From: Candidatus Andersenbacteria bacterium RIFCSPHIGHO2_02_FULL_46_16
Lineage (GTDB): Bacteria; Patescibacteriota; Andersenbacteria; UBA10190
Length of the DNA stretch: 52,297 nucleotides
Direction of reading: 5' to 3'
Assembly (NCBI GenBank): GCA_001817065.1
Contig: MHHQ01000011.1
Span: 713 to 53,009, forward strand
The notes beneath the pieces are model-generated. The model was not told where the DNA came from and searched no databases. It saw nothing but the letters and a program-made list of their open reading frames with translations. The translations under genes were made by a program, and so were the position numbers. This document shows positions 25,798 through 34,230 of the stretch, one piece after another; position 1 is the stretch's first letter; each line of letters starts with the position of its first letter.

Positions 25798-26526
25798 TTA
25801 AAACGCAGGCGAAAGTATGGGCGGCGTAACTTTAGGAGTGTAGTAAGCGCTGAACTCTAAAGAGTCATACACATTGTGATCAGGCGGCCAATTCTGCGAT
25901 CTGCTGACACTATGCTTTGGCGCATCGGGCCATGTCCAAGATTCTTGTGCAGAATGATTAGGCGGCCAAATGCTTGACACGACCTTTACGTGGGAGGAAC
26001 CTGTTCCTGGATCTGGAAATTTAACCCAGGACAAAGAGATCGCAGAGTTATGGTTAGGAGGAAAGAGCAACGACTGAATCTGCTGATGATCGGGAGGCCA
26101 CAAGGGAGACAAAGATATATTGTGCGGATTAGGCTCAGTAAACCAAAGGTCAGACATTGTCCGACTATGCATATACGGGGATGGACCTGGCCAGTATGGC
26201 CAACTCATTGATTGTGCAGATTTATGCTCAGGAGGCCAACTCCACGTAGACGCTCCGTAATGATTCGGCGGCCAACTGAGTGACACTCTAGTGCTATGCC
26301 ATGTCATTCCCTCCCAAGTCATCGACACATCCCATCTATGATTTAGTGGCCAGGCGCTTGGCCTGGGTAAATAGAGAATCGGAAACAACTGTGTCTTAAG
26401 AAAATTGTTGATCGGACCAGTAGACAAAATAACAATCGCCAACATAACAATCGTGACCGCCACAGCTATTATGTACATCAACCCCACCTTGCTTAAAGGC
26501 TTCCTGTTTTTCTTTTTTACTGTCAT
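25798..26526 (-). CDS. Membrane-anchored WPP[N/D/E]H 12-residue repeat protein
   Basis: Family not recognised. A basic cytoplasmic N-terminus (MTVKKKNRKPLSK) and one membrane span (about 15-36) imply that the remaining 200 residues lie outside. Residues 59-224 are twelve tandem units. Seven are exactly 12 residues with consensus W-P-P-[NDE]-H-x4-S-x-[ST] (starts 59, 85, 97, 143, 155, 187, 213). Five are longer, 14-20 residues (starts 71, 109, 128, 167, 199). Every unit contains exactly one His (63, 77, 89, 101, 120, 135, 147, 159, 179, 191, 205, 217) and nearly all start with Trp. There is no Cys. Regularly spaced Trp, Pro and His suggest a repetitive beta structure that could bind metal or sugar; this is inference. 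A TTGGCG/17/TAGATA promoter lies upstream. Confidence 0.8.
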   Translation of the reverse strand: MTVKKKNRKPLSKVGLMYIIAVAVTIVMLAIVILSTGPINNFLKTQLFPILYLPRPSAWPLNHRWDVSMTWEGMTWHSTRVSLSWPPNHYGASTWSWPPEHKSAQSMSWPYWPGPSPYMHSRTMSDLWFTEPNPHNISLSPLWPPDHQQIQSLLFPPNHNSAISLSWVKFPDPGTGSSHVKVVSSIWPPNHSAQESWTWPDAPKHSVSRSQNWPPDHNVYDSLEFSAYYTPKVTPPILSPAF

Positions 26527-26719
26527 GAAATTAATTTATCTAAACTAGCTAAAATGCAACGCCAAATGGATAAACACTTTACTATAAATTGTATCACGAT
26601 TCGCCCTGCTAAGTTCTCCGTTATTGCCCTTCGTTATCCACAGCATCTTACCCGAAGGAACTGCTATTGTGTTGTTAATGGTTTAAGTAATCTGCTCAAG
26701 TTTTGACAATTTAAAAGAC

Positions 26720-27877
26720 ATGAACCTAACGATGGCTAAATGGCGAACCAAGCTCAGTGCGCACAAGATGAACCTCTTAGGTGTTTTGCTTGTTTTCAAC
26801 ATTATCGGTTTAGTAATATTCATTTTTCTTACCGTTGCCAGCAGTAACAGTTTATTCATCGCCCAATTAAATAATCTCAATAAAAACCCAGTATCGGACA
26901 AAGTAGTCTTTCATCAAGCCATAGTCGAACAAGGCAAAGAAACTTTTTTGGATCTCCATAACTATCAGGACGTTTTTACTTATGTGTTTAGTCAATTGCC
27001 CAACGAAGTTACCATCTATCCTAGCGAGAATTACTACTATTTCACCTTTTACCATAAAAACCAATTTATCAAAGGTAATATCCGTTTGGATGTAGAAGGA
27101 AGAAAGCAAGGTAAAATAAGTTTCGCCTATTTCAGCGGACACGTCCTACCCGAAAATAAAAGCGACTTAGATTTCCTAATGAACAGTTATGAATTCCAGG
27201 CCAGCGACGGCGTTTCATTGGCTGAAGAAAATCCGTTGAAATATCGTGTTAGCTATGGAGGTAAAACAGTAGTGTTTAATTTAAACAATATCAGTCAAGA
27301 ATTACCCCCTGGCTACCCCCTATACCCTGAGGAAAAATTTGTTGCTCGAACTTTTGATGAGTCAGGCTGGCCCTTCTCATTATTGTTTGACCAAGCATCC
27401 AGCCAATTCAGGTTTATTGCCGACAACGCCAAAGACAGTCCAGAACAACTGCATGAAATTGATGAACATCTATGGTTAGGCAGACAATCAGGTTTTGCTT
27501 TTTATAAAGACAAATTCGATCGCTATGTATTAGTCGGTGTCAGCACTGACCAAACCAGACAAAACAGTTATTACGACGGTCCGTTCGACCAGTTAGCTGA
27601 TAACTTCGTAATTGATGATAATCTCAAAGAATTAATGGAACAAGCCTATCCCTACGTAACAGGCAAAATTAATAGATATGGCATATTTGTCAATGAACAA
27701 GGGGTAGCAGATGGCAGCCGCCTGGCGTTAACCCCATATAATAATTATGAATCATATGATTGGTTGCGATATTTTGTTGCCGGTTGTAAAGAAAAATCAT
27801 CTGACGAAAAACAATTACTGGCCTGCCTCACCTATGATTACAAGAAAGATGTACCAGCTAGCACGTCAAGCCAGTAA
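26720..27877 (+). CDS. Membrane-anchored extracytoplasmic orphan, 385 aa
   Basis: No named family recognised. One membrane span (about residues 18-40, LLGVLLVFNIIGLVIFIFLTV) follows a basic N-terminus, so the 340-residue remainder is probably outside the cytoplasm. It is rich in aromatic residues, with blocks such as VTIYPSENYYYFTFYHKNQFIKGN, GYPLYPEEKFVARTFDESGWPF and SYYDGPFDQLADNFV (each quoted in part), and two Cys near the end (AGCKEK, LACLTY). An ATG four codons later (AKWRTK) is a possible alternative start. No SD motif. It is divergent from the WPPNH-repeat gene across 193 bases, a layout that often joins functionally related genes. Confidence 0.75.
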   Translation: MNLTMAKWRTKLSAHKMNLLGVLLVFNIIGLVIFIFLTVASSNSLFIAQLNNLNKNPVSDKVVFHQAIVEQGKETFLDLHNYQDVFTYVFSQLPNEVTIYPSENYYYFTFYHKNQFIKGNIRLDVEGRKQGKISFAYFSGHVLPENKSDLDFLMNSYEFQASDGVSLAEENPLKYRVSYGGKTVVFNLNNISQELPPGYPLYPEEKFVARTFDESGWPFSLLFDQASSQFRFIADNAKDSPEQLHEIDEHLWLGRQSGFAFYKDKFDRYVLVGVSTDQTRQNSYYDGPFDQLADNFVIDDNLKELMEQAYPYVTGKINRYGIFVNEQGVADGSRLALTPYNNYESYDWLRYFVAGCKEKSSDEKQLLACLTYDYKKDVPASTSSQ

Positions 27878-28165
27878 CTTAAACCAGACCAAATCATCAT
27901 CTCTAGTCTTAGTGCCAACCCACATATCTTTTATTATTTTTATCAGCATATCATTCCCAACCCGGACAACATTCCGGTAAAAATTTCTCCCCCAACCGCC
28001 GCCCCTCACGCCTGCGTCATCTACTTTGTCCATTTCGCTCCCCCACCAAAAACAGAGTCATTGCCTTATCGAGACCTGAGCCCAGCCTTGAACGACACTC
28101 ATCTGCGTTGTTACCTATAAATATTGGGTAAGCTTTTACCAATTCACTCGCAATCCGGACCTTAT

Positions 28166-28371
28166 CGACGGCTGAACCCCGACGAGATCCCCCCGATGAA
28201 CATGTTTGTATCGTCAAAGAGCTGACTAGCAAAATGGAGCTGGCCGCCCGCAATCTGGAATTCAAACAAGCCGCTACTCTTAAAGACACAATCACTACCC
28301 TTCATCGACTTTCGAAAAAAACCTTTAAGCTCTTATTTGCCTGTCCAAACCTCCCCTTCTTCACTTGAGTC
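28166..28371 (+). pseudogene. Degenerate copy of the uvrB 3' end
   Basis: Bases 28166-28300 align with the last ~140 bases of uvrB (24515-24655) in the same orientation. The UVR-motif codons are clear: KELTSKMELAARNLEFKQAATLKD against KELTGKMDLAARNLEFEQAATLRD (each seen in part). One base is missing in the run of C at 28189-28194, which shifts the frame, and the open frame then runs past the homology to a TGA at 28369. Nothing else in the 27878-28512 gap looks like a gene. Confidence 0.85.
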
Positions 28372-28512
28372 CAACATTGTAATAATGCCCTCCTCCTAAG
28401 GGCTACTTTCATTCAATTGCCCATTCCATCACAATAACGCATAGCTCCCCTTGCTCTGGGGTAGTTTACTTTCCTCTTAAATTTATTAACAATTTAAACG
28501 CTATCCTATTTT

Positions 28513-29208
28513 ATGTTTAAGCAAGTACTTGCCGACCACCTCGCCAACACCCGACTTGCTCATCTGCTACAAAACATATACTCCAGTCTTGAATTGTCAG
28601 TGATGGGCTTTTATAACGACCGTTCTTTGGTTCAATTAATCAAAACGCTTAGTCGGGAGGATCGCCCAATCTTGTTTAAGCCCAGCGAGCTAGCCTTGAT
28701 TTATTATTTTGCCCAATCACAACAAACCTGTTCGGGAGATTACGCCGAAGTAGGCGTTTATAGAGGAAGCTCGGCTAAAACCATCTGCGCAGCTAAAGGA
28801 ACTAAACGGCTTCATCTCTTCGACACTTTCGATGGGCTACCAACCTCTCGTGACATTGACCGTCGGTTTTCTCCGCATATGTTTTCCTCATCTGCTAGCG
28901 ACGTAAAAATACGGCTTGCCTCCTATCCCAATATACACATCTATCAAGGCATTTTTCCTGCCTCCGCCGCCCCTGTCACCGACAAGACTTTCGCCTTTGT
29001 CCACCTTGACGTGGATGTTTTTCAAAGCACCATCGCTGCCCTCCAGTTCTTTTACCCTCGCCTCGCCCCTCAAGGAATATTGCTCACGCACGATTACTCG
29101 TCCGCTGCCGGCGTTAAAAAGGCTTTCGATAATTTCTTTCACCTCAAACCAGAACCCCTCCGACGCTTACCAATGTCCCAATGTTTTATTATTAAACAAC
29201 CTAGCTAA
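28513..29208 (+). CDS. TylF/MycF-type O-methyltransferase
   Basis: The 231-residue protein matches the macrocin O-methyltransferase (TylF, PF05711) family. It has the SAM-binding DYAEVGVYRGSSAKTI, the acidic loop HLFDTFDGLP, and the metal-binding FVHLDVDVFQSTIAALQFF with downstream LLTHDYSS. Such enzymes methylate sugar hydroxyls using SAM and Mg2+. Its position at the edge of the glycan locus suggests methylation of a surface-glycan sugar. It is convergent with wecB (12-base gap). No SD motif. Confidence 0.85.
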   Translation: MFKQVLADHLANTRLAHLLQNIYSSLELSVMGFYNDRSLVQLIKTLSREDRPILFKPSELALIYYFAQSQQTCSGDYAEVGVYRGSSAKTICAAKGTKRLHLFDTFDGLPTSRDIDRRFSPHMFSSSASDVKIRLASYPNIHIYQGIFPASAAPVTDKTFAFVHLDVDVFQSTIAALQFFYPRLAPQGILLTHDYSSAAGVKKAFDNFFHLKPEPLRRLPMSQCFIIKQPS

Positions 29209-29220
29209 TTCTACTATTCA

Positions 29221-30387
29221 TTACCTTGGTGTCACTATCTCTTTCTCTAAATAATTCTGTTTCTTCACTCCTAAATAACGAGCGATAACCCAAAAAATCC
29301 TTTGGCACGCGCGACCATCTCCAAACGGATTACCCTGATATCTTATAGCTGCCAATCCCTGTCTCTTCACCAACAATTGGCTCACCTCGCTAACAATATC
29401 CTCAGTTTTAGTACCTATCACTTTTACCGCTCCCACCTCTACTGCTTCAGGCCTCTCCGTTTTTTCTCGTAGCACCAGCACCGGTACACCTAATGACGGC
29501 GCTTCTTCCTGAATGCCGCCCGAATCAGTCAATACTAAATCCACTCGCGTCATCGTCTGAATAAAAGACCAATAATTAAGGGGAGGATATAAATGCACCC
29601 TTGGCTGGGATTTAAGCCGCCGCCTTACTATAGACTGAACTTGGGGATTGGGATGCACCAGAAAAATCACTTCTAAATTAGTTGTGATTTGAAGCAGTTT
29701 GTTTATCGCTGAACATATTTCCTGCAGCGGTTTGCCATGATTCTCTCGACGATGAACAGTAACCAAGATCCTCCTCGTATCATCTTTCTCCAATATAGAC
29801 GCCAAGCTGCTAGGCAAATTTCTTGGCTGTCCTAATACCAAACCCAGCGCATCAATCACCGTATTGCCTGTCATAGTAATAAATTTTTCCGGTACCCCCT
29901 CTTTCCTTAGGTTATTTCCCGCTCCTTTCGTAGCCACAAAATGTAAGTTAGATAAAACACTAATAATGCGTCTATTTACTTCTTCGGGATACGGATGAAA
30001 ACGATCGCCTGTCCGCAAACCAGCTTCAATATGTGCTATCGGTATTTGTTGATAAAAGGCTGCCAAAGCTCCTACAAAAGCTGTTGACGTGTCTCCTTGA
30101 ACCACCACCATATCTGGTCGATCATCCGCAAATATCGCTTCTAACTTAGTCAAAGAAATCGCCACAACCTCACTCAAGGTTTGATCATGCTTCATCACGT
30201 TCATATCCCAGTCCGGCTTTATTTGAAAGAGCTCCAGCACTTGATCCAACATCTCACGATGTTGGCCTGTTACTATCACCCTCACTTTCACTATTTCCGG
30301 ATATTGTTGGCAAAATTTTATTAAAGGCGCCAACTTAATAGCTTCCGGCCTCGTCCCAAAAATAATCGCCAACTTCTTCTTAACCAT
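29221..30387 (-). CDS. wecB: UDP-N-acetylglucosamine 2-epimerase (non-hydrolysing)
   Basis: The enzyme interconverts UDP-GlcNAc and UDP-ManNAc, supplying ManNAc-type residues for surface polymers. Signature stretches are FGTRPEAIKLAPLI at the N-terminus, HIEAGLRTGDRFHPYPEEVNRR in the middle, and TDSGGIQEEAPSLGVPVLVLRE near the C-terminus. The length of 388 is normal. The start lies 67 bases inside the upstream FAD-enzyme gene, so the two are translationally linked. UDP-ManNAc dehydrogenase (WecC) is not present here. Confidence 0.93.
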   Translation of the reverse strand: MVKKKLAIIFGTRPEAIKLAPLIKFCQQYPEIVKVRVIVTGQHREMLDQVLELFQIKPDWDMNVMKHDQTLSEVVAISLTKLEAIFADDRPDMVVVQGDTSTAFVGALAAFYQQIPIAHIEAGLRTGDRFHPYPEEVNRRIISVLSNLHFVATKGAGNNLRKEGVPEKFITMTGNTVIDALGLVLGQPRNLPSSLASILEKDDTRRILVTVHRRENHGKPLQEICSAINKLLQITTNLEVIFLVHPNPQVQSIVRRRLKSQPRVHLYPPLNYWSFIQTMTRVDLVLTDSGGIQEEAPSLGVPVLVLREKTERPEAVEVGAVKVIGTKTEDIVSEVSQLLVKRQGLAAIRYQGNPFGDGRACQRIFWVIARYLGVKKQNYLEKEIVTPR

Positions 30388-31745
30388 CCCTTCAACTTAC
30401 TTCTAGTCCCGCTTTTTTGCACTTGATAATTTTCAAATATTTTGTTCAATGCCGTCTCTACAACCTGTATAGTTTCATTCACATTTAAATTACCTTTTAG
30501 AATTTGCGCGGAATTCACTGCCCACACCCCAGGTATACTTGTTTCCATGTTTGGTAAATATTCTGAATAACACAAAGTCGGTAATGCCATCAAATAACGG
30601 GCACGCGAAACTTTGAAATCTACCACATCTTTGCGCGAAAATTTTGGATACATTCTCTCCAGAGTGCTTAAACACCTTTCCTTCACCTTTTCATCTGATT
30701 CCCGCGATAATTCTTCCTCATCCATCGTGTATTTCGGCAAGTACACTAGAGACAGGCCGCCTAACTCATTTTTATCGACAACCGCTGTCAACTCAATCAC
30801 CCCGGTAAATGGCACCTCCTCATCAGTAATGTTCGTTATATAGTATTCAGACAATGGTTTCTTCAGTAGGACTGACGAACAAACTATCCCTAAATATTCT
30901 ATATTATTGAATCCGCTTCTCTCTTCACTAGACAACCCTAGACAGGTTGCCGCAATAATTGGTGCCGGTACGGTATAAACAACTCTATCAAACTCTCTCC
31001 TCACTCCATTATCAAGCCGCACTACAATTCTCCCCCCTCCCCCTACTACCGCTTCACTAACTCCTGCCCCAACAATCACCTCTGCCCCCCGCTGTTTTAA
31101 AACCTCTGCTAATCTATTTAGTATTCTGGCATACCCACCGTGTACATAGCCAAACGTCTCCCGCCCATGTCTACGCGAGCGAGCTTTGTACATCCGTTGA
31201 GTATGGGCCCAAATAAACACTGCTGAAGTTTTCGTATAGCTTTCACCCAACTTTGCTCTGAGCAGCGGCCGCCAAATCTTTTGCCATACAATTTCACCCG
31301 ACCAGCGCTTTAACCATTTCTCGACCGTCAGTTTTTCTAATCGGTGCCAATTCCTGACTCTCGATATCATAAAAATCGTCCCGCCCAATCGCATCCTCTC
31401 CCACCACTTCAACACGGGAAAAGTTAAAAACTCCCACACACTCGACATGGACAAGAATCTCCCCCCACAATAAAATCCAGTTTTAGTTTCTACCCAACTC
31501 ACTTCCTGTTCTAACTCCAAATCATGCAACAAGTTTCGTAGGTGAACATCAGACAACAACATTACATGATAATGCTTATCCCATCTAATACCACCAATTT
31601 CCCAAGTGCCAGCTAATCCACCTAATTCCTGATCCGCTTCCAACACTGTCACTTTATGTCCCTTCTGAGATAACCTAAAGGCGAGTGTTAAGCCCAACAT
31701 ACCGCCACCAACCACCGCCCAATGTTTAGAGCCCATTCCTGTCAT
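30321..31745 (-). CDS. FAD-dependent amine-oxidase-like oxidoreductase
   Basis: The N-terminal dinucleotide-binding fold VVGGGMLGLTLAFRLSQKGHKVTVLEAD binds FAD. The following GGLAGTWEIGG and the C-terminal NLNVNETIQVVETALNKI fit the NAD(P)-binding Rossmann / amino-oxidase group that includes protoporphyrinogen oxidase, carotenoid desaturases and UDP-galactopyranose mutase-like enzymes. The substrate cannot be told from sequence. Its location between glycosyltransferases and wecB suggests a role in modifying a glycan or its lipid carrier. A basic, Trp-rich tail extends past the conserved end and overlaps wecB by 67 bases. An alternative ATG lies three codons downstream. Confidence 0.8.
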   Translation of the reverse strand: MTGMGSKHWAVVGGGMLGLTLAFRLSQKGHKVTVLEADQELGGLAGTWEIGGIRWDKHYHVMLLSDVHLRNLLHDLELEQEVSWVETKTGFYCGGRFLSMSSVWEFLTFPVLKWWERMRLGGTIFMISRVRNWHRLEKLTVEKWLKRWSGEIVWQKIWRPLLRAKLGESYTKTSAVFIWAHTQRMYKARSRRHGRETFGYVHGGYARILNRLAEVLKQRGAEVIVGAGVSEAVVGGGGRIVVRLDNGVRREFDRVVYTVPAPIIAATCLGLSSEERSGFNNIEYLGIVCSSVLLKKPLSEYYITNITDEEVPFTGVIELTAVVDKNELGGLSLVYLPKYTMDEEELSRESDEKVKERCLSTLERMYPKFSRKDVVDFKVSRARYLMALPTLCYSEYLPNMETSIPGVWAVNSAQILKGNLNVNETIQVVETALNKIFENYQVQKSGTRSKLKGWLRRSWRLFLGRGRKLLSWRL

Positions 31746-31758
31746 ATCGTCAATCCGA

Positions 31759-32502
31759 CTATATAGATCCTAAGCGCCGACGAAATATCAACATCAATGT
31801 CTGACAAATTGTTCGGCCTACCCGCATCTTGCTATTTTTTCCTCGCTGCTCATAATGCAACTCTAGCGGCACTTCACTCATTCTTACACCAGGTAGTTTG
31901 GCCAGCTTCAACAACAAGTCCGCCATACACGAATAGCCAGTTTCCGTTATCAAATTCTTGCCATATTCTCGAACCCCTCGCTGTAGAACGCTTGCACGAT
32001 AGACACGATAGCCACAAGAATAATCACGCACCCCCTCTATTGGTAACAATAACCCAAACAACCCTCGCGCACATTGACTATAGACCTTTCGCGTCCAGGG
32101 CACGCCCGATAACACTGCTCCCTTTCGAAACCTAGATGCAATCACAACATCATAGCCCTCACTGATCCTTTGTACCATTTGCGGCACCAACTTAGGTGGA
32201 TGTGTATTATCCGCATCCATTGTAACGATTAAATCTTGACCGTCGGCAAGCTTTAACACAGCAAACAATCCTGTTCTTAAGGCTGCTGCCAGTCCCAGAT
32301 TACGTTTATGTTGTATTAGAACTAATGGAGAACATTTAGCCGCCTTCTCCGCCACCAAAGGTGTCCGATCACTGCTTCCATCATCAACAACAACAATTTC
32401 AAAAGGGGTGCCTTTTATTATTTCTTTGTTTCCTAAATCGTGCAACAACCCTTCCAACGACCTCTCTTCATTATAAGCAGGCAATATTATGAATATTTTC
32501 AT
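31759..32502 (-). CDS. GT2 family polyprenyl-phosphate sugar synthase-like
   Basis: A GT-A fold with IFIILPAYNEERSLEGLL, the nucleotide-binding VVVDDGSSDRTP and the catalytic-metal TMDADNTHPP is typical of dolichyl/polyprenyl-phosphate mannose synthases. No C-terminal membrane spans are present, so it resembles the soluble Dpm1 type. The enzyme would charge a polyprenyl phosphate with a sugar from a nucleotide donor, feeding the GT-C transferases around it. I start at the ATG directly before the KIFIILPAYNEE strand; an ATG 22 codons earlier (32568) is possible. Confidence 0.85.
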   Translation of the reverse strand: MKIFIILPAYNEERSLEGLLHDLGNKEIIKGTPFEIVVVDDGSSDRTPLVAEKAAKCSPLVLIQHKRNLGLAAALRTGLFAVLKLADGQDLIVTMDADNTHPPKLVPQMVQRISEGYDVVIASRFRKGAVLSGVPWTRKVYSQCARGLFGLLLPIEGVRDYSCGYRVYRASVLQRGVREYGKNLITETGYSCMADLLLKLAKLPGVRMSEVPLELHYEQRGKNSKMRVGRTICQTLMLIFRRRLGSI

Positions 32503-32604
32503 ATCCAGCCCATCTCTACCCCCCTTTTTTTGAGTTAAGCTTTTTAACAGTTCAAGCCTATCAACCATAAATCAATGTAACTTCTATCATTGTCAACCCA
32601 CAAA

Positions 32605-34050
32605 TTATGGATGACTAATATAGCGCCGGCTCTCCTTAACAGATACCGCAATTAGAACCAACAACATTACTGAAACCAAGTAATAATATCCAATCAGACC
32701 TAAGCTTCCGAGAAAAAATATACTAAACATCGTAATTACTACTATATATATAAAACTGGGAAAATCATTTCTTTTTCTAAAAAACCAACCTGTGATTACG
32801 ACCGCTAAAAGTCCAGCTGGCAAAGACAAGCCTATCCATGGGATTTTACAGTTCGGACAAAACTCCAGCAACAGCGTACTTGTTGAAAGACTGTCCGTCC
32901 TGAACATCACCTTATGCAAAATATAGAAAAAACCATTGTATATCGTTTCATATAAACCACTAGATAAAAAAGGAATGATCGGTAGTAATGCCCCTAATAC
33001 AACATAGACAATGCGATGAATTTTCTTTTCGGTCATACACCACGGCAAGACCAATAAAGCCAGATATGGCTTTGTTGATAAAAACAAGCCGTAAACCACA
33101 GCCCTTACTGCTGGTAATAATTTATAAACTGACAGGAGAGTAAATAAAACAAACAAAAAGACAATAACCACTTCCGAAAAACTGCCACCCACAATCAATA
33201 TTTCACGCGGATGATACAAAAAAAGCAATGTTATAATTTCCGAACTCACCGCATTCATTGTTCGTCGCGACACTAACCATAACAGACAAGCAGTAACAGT
33301 TAACAGAGCCGCCGAACCGTACCTGACATCTCCTAAAAGTAAATAGGACAAAGCGAAAGGATATAAATTAATTGGTGGATATGTATAGCCGGTAGTATCC
33401 ATATTAGTCTGCCATGTCGTTGTTTCTGCCGTATAAGGATTAATGCCATCAACCACATACGATGCCGCTCTCTGATTGCATACAAAAATATCAATAGTGG
33501 GACTCGGCACCGCTCGAGGTACTAAAAACCACAACATAATCGGCAACGAGGCTATAATCAAGAATAGGATAGACCGATAAAAAACCCATCTTGGAATCAG
33601 TCCGTAGGCAATAAATATTGTTATGACCGCCACCAAAGAGACCTTTTGGCTCAGCTGTTGATACCATGCCTCGGGAGCAGGATATAAATCAGCGATCGGC
33701 ATCACTAGCCAGCTGAGTACAGAAAAACACAAAGCTACCAGCAACATATTTTCTGCTGACATTCCTACTTTTAATTTCTCCCGCTTATACCAGCCCTTGG
33801 CAGCCGCTATCAACAATCCAAAACTAACAGCCACAAACAAAAAAGCCATGCGATTATAAAATCCATAGCTAATAACCAAAGCATTTATCAGAGCAACGTA
33901 AGATATAATCAAAAGAGGATTTACATGTATCAATCGACACGGCTTATATGCATCACATATGTACCCGTTACGTTTCCTAAATAAACCCCGCCGGCAAACC
34001 CTTCTAACTAATCTCGTACTTATAAAATATTTTTTTAAACTCTTAATCAT
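32605..34050 (-). CDS. Multi-span membrane glycosyltransferase-like protein (GT87/DUF2029-like)
   Basis: About eleven membrane spans follow a very basic N-terminus. The conserved-looking loops INPYTAETTTW, GYTYPPINLYPFALSYLLLG and STKPYLALLVLPW resemble GT87/DUF2029 mannosyltransferases that use polyprenyl-phosphate sugars on the outer membrane face. The acidic residue that usually follows the first span is not obvious, so the assignment is by topology and loop motifs. It begins a minus-strand run in the glycan locus; a plus-strand gene of similar type is divergent from it. Confidence 0.65.
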   Translation of the reverse strand: MIKSLKKYFISTRLVRRVCRRGLFRKRNGYICDAYKPCRLIHVNPLLIISYVALINALVISYGFYNRMAFLFVAVSFGLLIAAAKGWYKREKLKVGMSAENMLLVALCFSVLSWLVMPIADLYPAPEAWYQQLSQKVSLVAVITIFIAYGLIPRWVFYRSILFLIIASLPIMLWFLVPRAVPSPTIDIFVCNQRAASYVVDGINPYTAETTTWQTNMDTTGYTYPPINLYPFALSYLLLGDVRYGSAALLTVTACLLWLVSRRTMNAVSSEIITLLFLYHPREILIVGGSFSEVVIVFLFVLFTLLSVYKLLPAVRAVVYGLFLSTKPYLALLVLPWCMTEKKIHRIVYVVLGALLPIIPFLSSGLYETIYNGFFYILHKVMFRTDSLSTSTLLLEFCPNCKIPWIGLSLPAGLLAVVITGWFFRKRNDFPSFIYIVVITMFSIFFLGSLGLIGYYYLVSVMLLVLIAVSVKESRRYISHP

Positions 34051-34206
34051 CCTTCCTTACTTACCAATCGCTTAAATAAATTACTAGTTAACTCCAACAT
34101 ATCATATTCACTCGGCCACAATCCAAAACCGAACCAGACTCCCGCTTTCTTGCTCAATCCCCAACCATCTCTCTCATCAATCCTTACTGGCGCCTGGATC
34201 AAACTA

Positions 34207-34212
34207 TATAAT
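34207..34212 (+). promoter_or_regulatory. TATAAT box deciding the start of the next gene
   Basis: A perfect TATAAT lies 18 bases ahead of the ATG at 34231, with TTACTG 17 bp upstream as a weak -35. It falls inside the longer TTG-started frame, arguing for the ATG. Confidence 0.5.
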
Positions 34213-34230
34213 TCCAACATACTCAAAATT

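Noticed and set aside
28017-28295. 92-codon minus-strand frame
   Set aside because: It is antisense to the degenerate uvrB 3' end; the same kind of shadow exists opposite the intact uvrB end.
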